Below, piece after piece: positions 10,626 through 20,966 of a stretch of DNA of 64,000 bases. How positions within the stretch are numbered: position 1 is the stretch's first letter; every line of letters starts with the position of its first letter. The stretch comes from Elasticomyces elasticus (taxonomy: Eukaryota; Ascomycota; Dothideomycetes; Mycosphaerellales; Teratosphaeriaceae), in NCBI GenBank assembly GCA_035926095.1, contig JAVRQT010000020.1, positions 682,001-746,000 of the forward strand. Reading direction: 5' to 3'. The position numbers were made by a program, and so were the translations under genes. Below the pieces are notes generated by a model. That model was not told the origin of the DNA, searched no databases, and saw nothing but the letters and a program-made list of their open reading frames with translations.

Positions 10626-11819
10626 AAGAAACGCCACATTGGTAGGGTGGCAGAAATCTCCTCTACTACGAAACGAGTACACCCTGGCTAGAGGATTCAT
10701 ACTGGTTGCCTTCTCGAAGCACACACTCTGCGGGGCGTTCTGGCATGCAGGTCCTACAGATCTTTACAGTTCCGATACCGGAGCTCGCTGACTGACTGGG
10801 CACCATGTTTTCCTCGATGGAGTTGCGCGGCTATCTAGCTGTCGAGGCATGCGCGGACTTGGACGTTGGTGCCGGAAGTGTCGGAGCGGAGGGTGAGGGC
10901 GTAGGTGTTGTTGAAGTTTGGTTCTGCGGACTCGGTTCAGTACCCTACAGCGGAGGAAGATAGGTTGGAGATTAGGTTGGGAAGTGATGGCGTACCGCTC
11001 CACCGCTCAAATTCTCTGCTTTCGCCACCATGTTCGCACCCGCTCAGGGAGACTTGGAATTGGCGAAGACGTTGCGGGCCATTATTTTGATACCGGGTAG
11101 TTCCATGAACTTTGCCCAAGCCGGTGAAAGTTGGAAAGGGAGGTGTAGTTGTATGGACTTCAAAGTCAGTCCATGGTTGCATATGGCTCTGAAGACCACT
11201 CAGCCGTGACGACTACTGGAATGGTTCCGGCTGCAAAGTTTACCTCAGCATGATGCGTATCCATCACTGTCCAGTCCACGTACCAGGCGACGAAGTCGAA
11301 GATGGTGGCTCTAGGAGGCGCAATCGAAATGCTCGAAGAGGTTCGTATCTCTTCTAAGCTGAAGCATGTGAGCACCATGGCGCCGTGCTCTGAGATGGGC
11401 TTCAAGACAGTCAGGAGGATGTGAATATGGTGGTATAATAACCATCGAAAGGCATGGCATACGCTTGAGCTCTGTATACTTGTTGAAACTTTATCGTCTG
11501 AACATCACAAGCTTTCCGGCATTGGGAGTTCATTGTTGACGCTCGGTGACGCTGGTATATACGATAGCTCGTCTCCCCATAGCGATGGATGCTGTTAAAT
11601 CCTACCAAGCCATCGATGCTGGTGCTCCAGTTTTATCGGGCATGTCCCATTTGGGAAGGCACAGAATCCCCGATCTCGCTTTCGCGTCCTCAGGCACCTC
11701 CGCAGCATCCGAACTTCCGACCCATCTCGGCCGACGTCATGTTAAAGATTCCCGCAAACCCTCACCACCACACCCTACCACTATCCACTGTCTCTTACAT
11801 CCTCCCTGTATCCCACCAA
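10626..11819. other. Intergenic region with possible minus-strand gene relics
   Basis: On the minus strand, three short pieces look protein-like: an 11405-11166 frame ending in TIPVVVTAEWSSEP, a piece around 11100-11050 reading AWAKFMELPGIKIMARNVF, and one at about 10935-10835 reading EPNFNNTYALTLRSDTSG and ending in a stop after VRACLDS. They lie in different frames and I could not find convincing splice sites joining them. This may be an unresolved small multi-exon gene or a decayed one. The 5' flank of ISD11 fills the right end. Confidence 0.3.
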
Positions 11820-12373
11820 ATGTCCGCCACATCAACAGCCCTCGAAGTCCGCTCCCTCTATCGCTCACTCACCCGACAAGCGCGCCATTTCGCCAATTAC
11901 AATTTCAGAGAATACGCGAAGCGCAGGACGCGGGATGCTTTCCGGGAGAATCGAGGGCAGAGCGATGAGAGGGTTGTGCAGGAGTTGGTGCAGAAGGGGT
12001 TGAGGGAGTTGCAGGTTTTGAAGGTGAGTTGCTGCGTGTGATGGAGGAAGTGCAGTGGCGCGGGAGGTTGGGTTGGAGGCGATGGCGATAGTGATGGTGC
12101 TGTGCTGGCAGAGGGTGGCAGAGGATGGCAGAGGATGATATTGGCTGCGCTGTTGAGCGGGTGCATGAGATGTGTGCTAACGGACTTTGTGCGAATAGAG
12201 ACAAACAGTCGTCAGCCAGTTCTTCCAGCTCGATCGGTTAGTGGTTGAAGGTGGCAAGCAAGGGAAGCAAAAGCATGGCAACGACATCATGCGGGTGAAA
12301 GACCAAGGGTATGATCTCCTTGCTAGGGACAGCACTGGTGACTCGAGCTAACAAGATTCGCAGATGGGACTGA
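11820..12373 (+). CDS. ISD11: ISD11, LYR-motif partner of the Nfs1 cysteine desulfurase
   Basis: ISD11 (LYRM4) stabilises the mitochondrial cysteine desulfurase Nfs1 and is needed for iron-sulfur cluster assembly in the matrix. The coding sequence joins 11820-12023, 12199-12308 and 12364-12373, giving 107 residues. The first exon carries the LYR motif in VRSLYRSLTRQARHF, followed by NYNFREYAKRRTRDAFREN. The second exon gives RQTVVSQFFQLDRLVVE, the conserved C-terminal helix. The last exon adds only a short tail ending GWD, a common fungal ISD11 ending. Introns of 175 bp and 55 bp have GTGAGT and GTATGA donors; the second has a CTAAC branch site. The upstream frame back to 11589 lacks protein character, and the ATG reading MSATSTALEV matches the family start. 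Confidence 0.93.
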
Positions 12374-13637
12374 TCTGACATATGTCGCGTCGAAATTGTA
12401 CATTATATGATACCACTGCATGGACGGCGTCGTGCTCCATTGTACAACCATGCCACTTCGAATTATGGCGCGTTTTCTTCCATCCTAAGGCGTATTATGA
12501 AGGTGGAGGGATCACGTTGAGAAGCTGATAACTGACTTCGTGGTGCAGTTGCCGCCGAGCACAGGCACGTTCTCTAACATTCAAGATCTACGACGAAGAT
12601 ATGCTCAAGCGTTGGCTCGACACTAAAAGACGCTGTTCATGCTATTATCGGCAATACCGGAAATCGCCCGACCTTGATCGCTTCGCCCGACGTGGCCATC
12701 ACAAACGTCTCGAGACAAGCACATCGAGACAAGCACATCGAAACAAGCACATCGAAACAAGCATCCCCGAGCGCCACGCGGCCTCACGACAAGGGAGCGA
12801 TACAGTCCTTAGACTTTCCAGGCTGTTCGACAACCTAGCTGAGATCTTCTGCGATTCATGGCCGTCCACGTGACATACTCAAAGTTTCCGCCAACGACTC
12901 TATCTCGACTACAACTATTCGTATACCAAGAATCCCGCTAACCTTCGCAATGTCTTAGGAGCTGGACTAGATGAGGAATCGACCGAGTACACTCATCTCA
13001 AAACCGCACAGGCGACGTTTGGTGAGGAACTCATTGTCCTGGATTGTGTTGCGACTGCGTTGTTGCGCTGCTGGCCTCATTCTAGACTACGGACCTGGAC
13101 ATGTTGACTTCGCTTCCAGATCTTCAGCTATTGCGGTCAAAACTCGCGTCTTCCACGCATCGAGGAGACGGCCGAGTCTGTCCCTTGGATGAAGGCCGCG
13201 ATAGCAACGATAGCTGTTGCATGCGCCGGCACAGGGATTGCGGGCCCGCACGAGAGTGCCGACAGTTTTGCATAGGTTTTGCTCATGCCGGCTAATCTGG
13301 GCACATGTGCTTCAGCGGCACAGTCCCGTCCATGTGGTCTACTCGACCTTGGGTCTCGAACAACCCATGTTCTCTCCAGCCGCAACATGCGCCTACAACA
13401 AGGGTATCAAGCCAAGAATCGAATAACACCCAATATATCATCCCATCATTTGCCATTAACATCGTATGGCGTAGGCGAAAAGCTGACGTCCACCGTCTTT
13501 CTTATGATCACCCGAGTACTATCATCACTTCCGACACTACGCTGATCCGCCTGTGGACTTATGACCGAGCTCTTGTACATCACGTTGTCGCCTCGTATCT
13601 GCAGCACGCCGTTAGCTCTGCTGTCACTAATGTTTCC
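12374..13637. other. Intergenic region with a minisatellite
   Basis: This is the 3' side of ISD11 and the 3' side of the next minus-strand gene. Short overlapping frames (13305-13799 being the longest) show no protein character. The only structured element I see is the 14-bp minisatellite at 12711-12764. Confidence 0.5.
12711..12764. repeat. 14-bp minisatellite, 3.9 copies
   Basis: The unit CGAGACAAGCACAT is repeated head to tail. The first two copies are identical; the third and fourth carry G-to-A at the fourth base, so expansion happened in at least two steps. It lies in non-coding DNA. Confidence 0.9.
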
Positions 13638-14728
13638 TCAGTCTGGACAACCCACCTGATCGCCGGATTGCGAGTTCCGCGACGCATGCGTGCGCTTGAT
13701 CGAATGCATCCCGTATCCACTCCCCTTATTCATGGACGAATCATTCCGCGTTTGCATGATCGTGTTCTCACCTATATACATCCCCATGCCAGTATTTAGT
13801 CCGATGAGGAACGGCATCAGGATGGGGATGGTCGCCGCAGCCAAGCTGTACGCCAATTCGGTTTGCGTCCAGACGATGACTGGGACGCTGTCGAAGAAGG
13901 GGTCGGTGGAATTGCGAAACATGCTGAGTTGACGCAGGCGCATCGCGGCGAAGATGATGACTCTGGATCGCTGTTAGTGGCGCGCCATCGCGTTCATGCT
14001 TGCGGATACTCACGGAAGCCGCAGGCTGAACATGGTGATCGCCTTCAATTTCTTGCTCGTATCTCGTTGCAGGGAGATCAACATGCGAAGGATAACAGCG
14101 TATATGTAGAGCTCTACCGCAACATCGAGACAGAAGACTGCAACCCAGCGGTTGTACTGATGGAAGAGGTCAGTCAGGCTTTCATGTCTGCTCTTGGGAT
14201 CCTCACCAGCGATTCGCACTCATTCGAGATCTGCTGCCATGGTGAACCGCCGCATCCGACGAGTATCATTACAATGGAGGCGGCCATTGCAGCACCACAT
14301 GCCACAAGACCGCCTTTTGCCAGCATCATGTGCCATTTTTCAGGACTCATTCGCAACTCCAGGAGCAACATGGAAAGTTTGGACACGAACAGCGCCGCCA
14401 GAAAGAAGGCATCGCTAGCATACAGGATTTTATCCGCGGTACCGTGAGATGCGTCGCCGAGCAGCTTCGACGATTGCCCGAGTCCGTGGTCAGATGCCGA
14501 GATGATGAGTATGGACTGGATTGTTGCCAGTCCTGTAGCCGCGAACAATGCTATGTCGTCCGCATAGAGGACTGGTCGGGCGGGATTCCGTATCCAAAGT
14601 CGTATACTCGCAAACAGCAGGACGAACAAGAGACCCACGCTGCTTGCGATTACAGCCCAGCCGCTGTGGTCGTCCGGAGTGAGCGGATGTGCTGCCGGCG
14701 AGTATCCTGGTGGTAGACTGACAGCCAT
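13638..14728 (-). CDS. Fungal rhodopsin-fold integral membrane protein (PTH11-like group)
   Basis: Seven-span fungal membrane protein of the family often called 'rhodopsin domain-containing' or Pth11-like; roles are mostly unknown, some in surface sensing. The CDS joins 14728-14207, 14156-14014 and 13962-13638 (329 residues), with 50- and 51-bp introns (GTGAGG and GTGAGT donors). Membrane spans include VIASSVGLLFVLLFASIRL, an IALFAATGLATIQSILI span and AAMAASIVMILVGC. Family-typical pieces are the RWVAVFCLDVAVELYIYAV stretch, then FSLRLPVIIFAAMRLRQL across the second splice. The start is the ATG reading MAVSLPPGY; the longer frame begins with a TTG. No N-terminal CFEM domain is present. The C-terminus is short and has no known motif. 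Confidence 0.8.
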
Positions 14729-15525
14729 ACTCGACTTTGCTGAGGGCAAGTTGCTAACATCATCAAGAAGTCGTGAGTGTTTCGGGCACTCCTATCTCTG
14801 GCCTGGCCTTGTCACCCCAGCAGCAGTGCTCTCGATCTGACGAGGTTGGCGAGCTCGGAGCCTGCTTCGAAAGCATGCTGGTGTGGGGGACCCTCGGAAG
14901 CGCAACCTCACAGAGGACAGGAAAGGTGCCACGCTGCAGACCCTTGATAGGGTGCGGGCATGGAAGCATGCACGCCCACGCTCGAGCCACGAGCTGGTCA
15001 GCATGAGCACAAGCGAGACGCATCCTTGTCTGAAAGAAACAATGGCGGAAAGCCGGCAGATTTTGCGCGACCATCGTCGGGTTTGGCTTGCTGGAGATCG
15101 AATTCTTGCGTTCAATCATGGTGCCCGCGTCTGCATGCGAGAGGCACAGCTGTGATCTTGTCAGGGCGTCGTCGAATCAAAGTGTTAAGCAATATATTAG
15201 TCGGCGATAAGCACGGCATAAGCAAGCCTCGGGCCGGCAGACTACAAGGCTAGCGCCGGGGAACGAGCTCCAACTTTCTATACGGCGGCCGCTTCATCAA
15301 ACAATCCTGGCATGCATCCAGACGAGGCCGTATCTCATCAGCGGGCGAACCAGGGAGCTGTGCGTTCGCCGCCACGTTGTCGCGGGCTTGAGGTGATGGC
15401 GTTTTTTCCGTCGGTGCGACCCTCTCCTTCCTTTCCCCTTCGCAGCAGACTTTCTTTCAGCGTAGCTTGGGTGTCTGTTCGTCTACCTCTCCCACTCACT
15501 TTCTTCTACTCTTCGTCTCCTCAAC
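14729..15525. other. Divergent intergenic region
   Basis: Separates the membrane-protein start from the permease start, so it should carry both promoters. The last 150 bases are C/T-rich, as expected for a fungal 5' UTR. Small frames on both strands here look like noise. Confidence 0.5.
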
Positions 15526-17437
15526 ATGGCGACCATGGAGTATGGCAAGGAGGCGGGTTTCGCGGACCGTGAGCTTCAGGATGGCACGAAAGTCAAGGAG
15601 AAGTACCAGGGCACCGAAGGCGACAAGATGCAGATGAAGGTGTTGGGTCGTACGCAGGAGACCCGGCGCATCTTCACGTTCATTTCTATGCTGGGTTTCG
15701 GTTCCACGCTCATGGTGACCTGGGAAGTCATTCTGGCCAACTTATTCGCGGTCATTACGAACGGAGGCACCGCTGGATTGTTCTGGGGATTCATCATCGT
15801 TGCTATTGGCTATACATTCGTGTACGCCAGCTTGTCAGAGATGGCATCAATGGTGAGTATATGTAGGCTCTTTGTGGGACATGGACTGACAGACGCATAG
15901 GCACCTACATCTGGCGGGCAGTATCGTGAGTGAATTGCAGAAACCGAGCATGTTCGCGCGACTGACCTGCCACAGACTGGGTTTCCGAATTTGCACCCGA
16001 CTCTTGCCAGCGGTACTTGAGCTACATGACCGGATGGCTCTGCTTTACCGGCTGGCAATCGGCCATCACCGGCATTGGCTTCCTGGTTGCTGGTATTATT
16101 CAAGGCCTCATCATCTTGAACAACGAGAGCTACATTCCTCATCAATGGCATGTCACCCTCCTGATCATTGCCGTGGTAAGCTTCTGCGTCTTGGTGAACA
16201 TCTTTGTTGCTAGGAGGCTGCCGATTGTCGAGGGTTGCCTTGCGATCCTACATTTCACTGGCATATTCGTGGTTATCATCATTCTATGGACGCTTGCGCC
16301 GCGTAACAACGGGCACGATGCTTTCTTGAAGCTGAACAACGGAGGCGGATGGTCTTCGGATGGGCTGTCGTTCATGGTCGGACTCTACCCGTTGACGCTC
16401 TGTCTGCTGGGTTTCGATAGCCAGGTCCACATGTGTATGTTCAGCGCAGGGATTTTGAGCGCAGGGATCGTAAGCTGACAATGACACAGCTGAGGAGACT
16501 GAGTCGGCCTCTCGCTCGCTTCCTCGAAGTATCATGTGGTCGACATATCTCAACGCCTGCCTTGGATTTATCATGGTATGATCATGTTTAGCATCCGATT
16601 GAGCGCCCTCTGATAACTTGCAGGTGGTCACGCTCATTTTCACTCTTGGCGATTTGGACGATCTGGTTGCCAGTCCTACTGGCTGGCCATTCTTGCAGTT
16701 ATTCTACAACACGACGAAGAGCTACGCCGGCACCGACGTCATGGCTCTGCTGCTCATCCTTCCATTGACCGGCAGTGTCATTGCTTGCGTCGCAACCGCT
16801 AGTCGACAGATCTGGGCTTTTGCTCGCGACAATGGTAAGAAGCTAATAGGGCACCTGAAATTTGAGACATAAACTGACTGGCCTACCCATTATTTTCAGG
16901 TGTCCCATTTTCGTCGACCATTGCCCATGTATGTTCAAACACTTCTCAACATCAATGCTCAAGTCACTGACAGGAGTGCGATATATCTAGATCTCCCCCA
17001 AGTCCTCCATCCCGTTGAACGCGATCTTCATCTCGCTCATCGTTTGCGTCCTGCTATCCCTCATCGAGATTGGGTCCACCGCTGCGCTCAACGCCATTCT
17101 CGCCCTCGACTTGGCAGCTCTGCTCTGCTCTTACACAATCTCTATCGGCTGCATAGCTTTGCGTCGCATCCGTGGCCCGCCTCTGCCTCCTCGCGAATGG
17201 AGTCTCGGAAAATTCGGCCTCGCCATCAACATTTGCGCTCTGATCTGGCTAATTCCGATGTTCGTGTTCACACTGTTCCCTAGTGTGACCCCAGTGACTG
17301 CTGCGGGTATGAATTACGGAGTGCTCCTGTTCGGATTTGTGGTGGTGTTCTCCACTGGCTACTACTTGGTCATTGGGAAGAATGCATACATCTCACCTAG
17401 AGAGAGGCTGCGGAGAGATCTGCAGGGTGAACTATGA
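15526..17437 (+). CDS. APC-superfamily amino-acid / choline-type permease
   Basis: Plasma-membrane transporter of the fungal GABA/choline/amino-acid permease group (APC superfamily). Seven exons (15526-15852, 15901-15925, 15976-16434, 16490-16575, 16624-16834, 16900-16928, 16991-17437) give 527 residues, all junctions in phase. The short exon 2 plus exon 3 rebuild the diagnostic APTSGGQYHWVSEFAP. Other family features are the cytosolic N-terminus, FTFISMLGFGSTLMVTWEV as span 1, SEETESASRSLPRSI after the fourth exon junction and RQIWAFARDNGVPFS across the exon 5-6 junction. About twelve hydrophobic spans can be counted. The C-terminus is short (SPRERLRRDLQGEL). Substrate cannot be told from sequence; choline, GABA and polyamine carriers all share this layout. 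Confidence 0.9.
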
Positions 17438-18207
17438 GTGCTATGAGGCCCAGGCGGAGGAAAGCGAACCGAGGCGATAGATGCGCAATATGGAAAGAGT
17501 CCAGGCAACTAAGAGTTGCACAGTCAAGACATTGAACACTGGTTTAAACATTGATCTGCGTGTTCGGGCTGTGCACTGACTCTGCCATGCTGCTATGGAA
17601 TCTGCCATTGACCAAGGCCTAAAAACCCGAGGTGCAGAACTGAAAATCGATGAGACCAACACGTCTGTCTTGACTTTGTTCGATAAACCCAATTGCAAGG
17701 GGCGACTCGGTCGCCATCGCCTTTCAAAGCTCATATTGGTCCAGGCGCATCATGACCACAGATATTTTTCGTCTTGGCATACTTCCAAGCAGACAGAAAT
17801 GTTTTGGAAATGGATATACATATCATCTGTGCTTCACAGGCTCCACGAATGCCCTCTCTGGCTACAGTCAGTGGTCCGAGGCACGCGGCGATCTATGTGG
17901 CAGTCGACATGCATCTTCATCTTGGCGGTCATCTTGGTATGCTCGGCAGTGTCGCATTGGAGTATGACTGGGCATTGTCTGTAACAATTCTCATACTGCT
18001 ACACTATAGCTTCATGATCGAGCCGAGGTGATTGTACGATCAGTTCTGAGTATAAGTGTAGGTCGCTTTCAGTAGCACAACCTTGCCTGATTACAGCAAC
18101 TGGACGGTCTTTACGGGACGTAAACTCGCATTTGTTTCGTCCTCGCACTTCCTCTTACACCTCCTGCAAACCAGCCGCAAATCTTCATCTGGTCAACAGC
18201 CCTCAGT
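17438..18207. other. Intergenic spacer
   Basis: Contains 3' flank of the permease and promoter of the peroxidase gene. A 129-codon frame at 17595-17984 has no protein character. No repeats or RNA genes seen. Confidence 0.5.
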
Positions 18208-19227
18208 ATGAAGGCTTTCCAGCTTCTCGTGGCCGTGACTTCGCTCACACCAACCTTTGCCTTCCCACACCTGACCAAACGACAAGCTACCCCAGGTTCA
18301 CAGACTGGGTGGCAGGCGCCAGGACCTAACGATGGTGAGCAACCCAGCAGTATTCCAACCAATCTTCACACTGACATTCCCCTGCAGCCCGCGGACCATG
18401 TCCTGGCATGAACACTCTAGCCAACCACAACTACCTCCCGCACGACGGCCGTGGTATCACCCTCCAGATCTTGAAAGATGGCATGAAAGAGGGCTACAAC
18501 ATCAACAGCGGCGACGCTCGTCTCCTCTTCTCGCAGGCTGTCCGCACGAACCCGAGGTATCCTCTCGCACGCTCCTTTGACCTCGACACGCTGGGAGTGG
18601 AAGGTGTGCTGGAGCATGATATCAGCTTGAGGTGGGTTCTCGAATCATCTTGGAATTGGTGAAAAATGCTGACTTGGTGATGATAGCCGCACGGATCGCT
18701 ACTTCGGCGATCCTCTCCCGTTTAATGCCACAGTGTGGGCGGAGACTTCAACCCACTTCCCCAACGACTACATCACCGTCCCTCAGTTGGCTGAGGCTCG
18801 GATGGCGCGCTTGGAGACTTCTAAGTCTACCAACCCTGAGCATGAGCTCAGTGCTCTTGGATCGGGGTTCAGCTGGGGAGAGTGTGCTTCGTTCTTTGAG
18901 ATCATGGCTGACGGGACGGAGGGAAAGGTGAAGAAGGAGTATATTGACTATTGGCTGGGTAAGTGAAGGAGACTGGTACCTGTTCTTCGGGCATGCTGAC
19001 GCTGTGATCCAGAGAACGAAAGGCTCCCAGTCGAGCTTGGGTGGCAGAAACGTTCGACGGAAATGCAGGGTTCGGAGCGGGAGGAGTATAGCCAGCAGTT
19101 GAAGGATCTTGGTGAAGGCGGCGAGTCGTCTGCAAGTGGCGGCAGCTTGAGTGCTCTTCTAGGTGGCGGTCGGTTGGCAAAACGGGGCGAGCGCTCTGGA
19201 AAGCGTTCTGTTGTTTATTGGCATTGA
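18208..19227 (+). CDS. Secreted haem-thiolate peroxidase (chloroperoxidase / peroxygenase family)
   Basis: Extracellular haem-thiolate enzyme using H2O2 for halogenation or oxygenation. Four exons (18208-18334, 18388-18631, 18687-18958, 19013-19227) give 285 residues. A signal peptide (MKAFQLLVAVTSLTPTFA) is followed by a Lys-Arg site. Splicing rebuilds the P-C-P motif in RGPCPGMNTLANHNYLPHDG, whose Cys is the axial haem ligand. The second motif is EHD in GVLEHDISLSRTDRYFGD, as in Caldariomyces-type chloroperoxidase rather than the EGD of many unspecific peroxygenases. The distal acid is probably in the later SWGECASFFEIM stretch. The C-terminus is Gly/Ser/Arg/Lys-rich (KRGERSGKRSV) with dibasic sites, suggesting removal of a tail. 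Introns are 53-55 bp. Confidence 0.9.
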
Positions 19228-19468
19228 CCGAGACAGGGGTATTTGTAAAGATGTAGCTGGCGGCTCGTCATGGACCGCAAGCCGGTCTCAAGTGTCAGAT
19301 ATCGAGGTCGGCGATGCGATTTTCCTCCTGAGTCCCGGCGACTTCACTTCCCACAATCAGCGCAACCGTGCATATAACGACAGCGATCTTTGCTCACATC
19401 GAGTCCGGCCGCACTGCGGTACCCATGTCGGGGAGACACATATCGCTTGAACTCGAACCGCTCATATC
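19228..19468. other. Intergenic, 5' flank of tRNA-like gene 1
   Basis: No protein gene. About 60-75 bases before the tRNA-like gene is CGGCCGCACTGCGGTAC, which recurs with one mismatch about 60 bases before tRNA-like gene 4 (near 20617-20633). Confidence 0.5.
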
Positions 19469-19705
19469 GGGGATGTGGTGTCAATGGTAACATGCTGCTG
19501 CGAGTTGCTCTTTCCTCTTCGGATTGATCCGGTGCTCTTGTTCCTCAAGGTTCACCGTGGTTCTTGCTCTTCAATGCTCTTTGTTCTTCAAGGTTCTTGG
19601 GGTGTGGGTTCTTCTGCTCTTCAACGCTCTTTGTTCTTCAAAGGTCTTGGGGTGTGGCTCTTCTTGTGCGCAGTAGCGATGTCGGTTCGATTCCGACCAT
19701 CTCCA
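19469..19705 (+). ncRNA. tRNA-like Pol III gene 1 with a 182-nt central arm (no anticodon)
   Basis: The ends form a tRNA body. The acceptor strand GGGGATG (19469-19475) pairs with CATCTCC (19698-19704) and is followed by A73; this includes a G3:U70 pair. The D-arm is GTGTCAATGGTAACAT and the T-arm is perfect (GTCGG-TTCGATT-CCGAC, 19681-19697). The A-box (TGGTGTCAATGG) and B-box (GGTTCGATTCC) fit Pol III consensus, and T4 and T5 tracts follow at 19712 and 19718. Where an anticodon stem should be, an 8-bp stem CTGCTGCG/CGCAGTAG (19495-19502/19669-19676) closes a long pyrimidine-rich insert. There is no U33 and no 7-nt loop. I infer a chargeable, non-decoding tRNA-Ala-like RNA; a tRNA gene with a very odd intron is the alternative. 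Confidence 0.75.
19566..19665 (+). repeat. 50-bp tandem duplication inside tRNA-like gene 1
   Basis: Two adjacent 50-bp units (19566-19615 and 19616-19665) differ at only a few positions. Each contains GCTCTTTGTTCTTCAA and GGTCTTGGGGTGTGG-type sequence. A shorter, older-looking relative precedes them near 19532. Repeat growth explains why this copy's central arm is about four times longer than in the other four. Confidence 0.85.
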
Positions 19706-20106
19706 ATTACCTTTTGATTTTTGGTCGATCACCATCTTCACTTTTCTAACCTCCATCTCGCGATAAGCTAGGTTCCTACACCTTGTAGAAGAGCCGACCA
19801 TGCTGTAGTTAGTGCAGCTTTAGTGAAGAGCGCTGAACATGCAGAGGTGGTCGTAAGAGGTGAAGCTAGCGTGGTATCTGGATGTTCGCTGCATCTAGGG
19901 AGGCTCAATGCGTGGGGACCGAGGTGAGTCAAAAGCCTGTGGCTGTTAGCATAGTGCGGAACGAACGATACTTACTTGATCCCATCATACCTCCGTAGTC
20001 GATGCGACTCTGAACCACGTATGACTCTACAAACATTCACTTGCTGTACCTCTCCCGCAAAAGTGTCCCTAGCATATAATGAGCCAGCCTTTCACTAGTC
20101 GCCAAC
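19706..20106. other. Intergenic between tRNA-like genes 1 and 2
   Basis: No coding frame of note. It holds the oligo-T terminators of gene 1 and, about 25-70 bases before gene 2, the strings ACATTCACTTG and GCATATAA, parts of which recur before other members. Confidence 0.5.
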
Positions 20107-20212
20107 GGGGATGTGGTCCAGATGGTCAAGATACTCCGCGCTTTTACAAGGAGCTTGCTCCGAACCTCTGTATACTGCGGAAGTGATACTGGTTCGAGTC
20201 CGGTCATCTCCA
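20107..20212 (+). ncRNA. tRNA-like Pol III gene 2 (no anticodon)
   Basis: The acceptor strand GGGGATG pairs with CATCTCC plus A73 (G3:U70 kept). The D-arm region is GTCCAGATGGTCAAGAT, one base longer than in its relatives. The T-arm is ACTGG-TTCGAGT-CCGGT, the B-box GGTTCGAGTCC, and a T5 terminator lies at 20224-20228. The central arm is about 50 nt. It starts with CTCCGC (20134-20139), pairing with GCGGAAG (20177-20183) through one bulge, and contains an inner hairpin GGAGC-TT-GCTCC. No anticodon loop can be drawn. Confidence 0.75.
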
Positions 20213-20327
20213 TTAATCTTCACTTTTTGGCCGCCGGCGATCTCTTTACTCTTCCCACATCTCGGCGACTTCCCGGAAATCGCATTCTCAACATAGAAGC
20301 AGACGTAATCCTCCGCACATGTTATCC

Positions 20328-20438
20328 GGGGATGTGGTCCAAATGGCAAGATACCGCACACAGCTGAGGAGCCCTCTCCCCTGAGTAACGCTGGCGGTTC
20401 GGTGTGCGGTGATACTGGTCCAAATCCGGTCATCTCCA
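20328..20438 (+). ncRNA. tRNA-like Pol III gene 3 (no anticodon, altered T-loop)
   Basis: Same acceptor stem with G3:U70 and A73, and the same D-arm (GTCCAAATGGCAAGAT). A perfect 8-bp stem CCGCACAC/GTGTGCGG (20354-20361/20402-20409) replaces the anticodon arm around a 40-nt loop. The T-loop reads TCCAAAT, so the universal T54-T55-C56 is changed and the B-box is weakened (GGTCCAAATCC). A T6 terminator lies at 20443-20448. The perfect central stem argues that structure is still selected even though the B-box is poorer. Confidence 0.7.
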
Positions 20439-20680
20439 ACACTTTTTTAGCTTTTCGCCGCTGGTGTGTGATGCTTCACTTTCACTATCATCTCCAATCC
20501 AACCTTTTCCTTTTTGCCACCAGGCAGGCATTCCTTACCTTAGCTGACTTCCTCCTTGCCAACTCATTACCCTATCGTAAGCGCAGCCATCAACGCCATG
20601 GCCCCTTCATGCTCGGCCGCGCTGCGGTACTGCGGTCATTAGTATATCTCACACATTCACTTGGTCACCGAACCATGACT
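20439..20680. other. Intergenic between tRNA-like genes 3 and 4
   Basis: No protein gene. Near 20617-20633 is GGCCGCGCTGCGGTAC, matching the sequence upstream of gene 1. ACATTCACTTGG follows about 30 bases before gene 4. Confidence 0.5.
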
Positions 20681-20784
20681 GGGGATGTGGTCCAACTGGT
20701 AAGATACTTCGTGCTGAGGTATCGGCGGCCATCGCCCTATACCTTCGTGCGACAGTGATGCTGGTTCGAGCCCGGTCATCTCCA
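20681..20784 (+). ncRNA. tRNA-like Pol III gene 4 (no anticodon)
   Basis: Acceptor GGGGATG/CATCTCC with G3:U70 and A73. The D-arm is GTCCAACTGGTAAGAT, the T-arm GCTGG-TTCGAGC-CCGGT, and the B-box GGTTCGAGCCC. A strong T8 terminator lies at 20792-20799. The central arm starts CTTCGTGC and ends GCGACAG. Its outer stem is less regular than in copies 1, 3 and 5, but inner pairing is clear (AGGTAT with ATACCT, and GGCG with CGCC). Confidence 0.72.
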
Positions 20785-20966
20785 TTAATCATTTTTTTTG
20801 GGGCTTCCCGGATCATCACACACATAGATGTGCTATGTCGTCTTGAACGCCACCTCGGCTGCTGCCTGTTAGTAATAGTAATGAGTCGTAGGAAACCTGG
20901 GAAGTATCTGGGAAAGGCAAGACCACTGAAGGGGGTAATTCTGTATTGTGCAGAACCTCGAGGATC

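Noticed and set aside
13305..13799. 164-codon plus-strand frame
   Set aside because: It overlaps the third exon of the rhodopsin-fold gene in antisense and has no motif.
19469..20784. Ordinary intron-containing tRNA genes
   Set aside because: No copy has U33, a 7-nt anticodon loop or a 5-bp anticodon stem that works after removing an intron at 37/38. The central stem continues straight through the loop positions.
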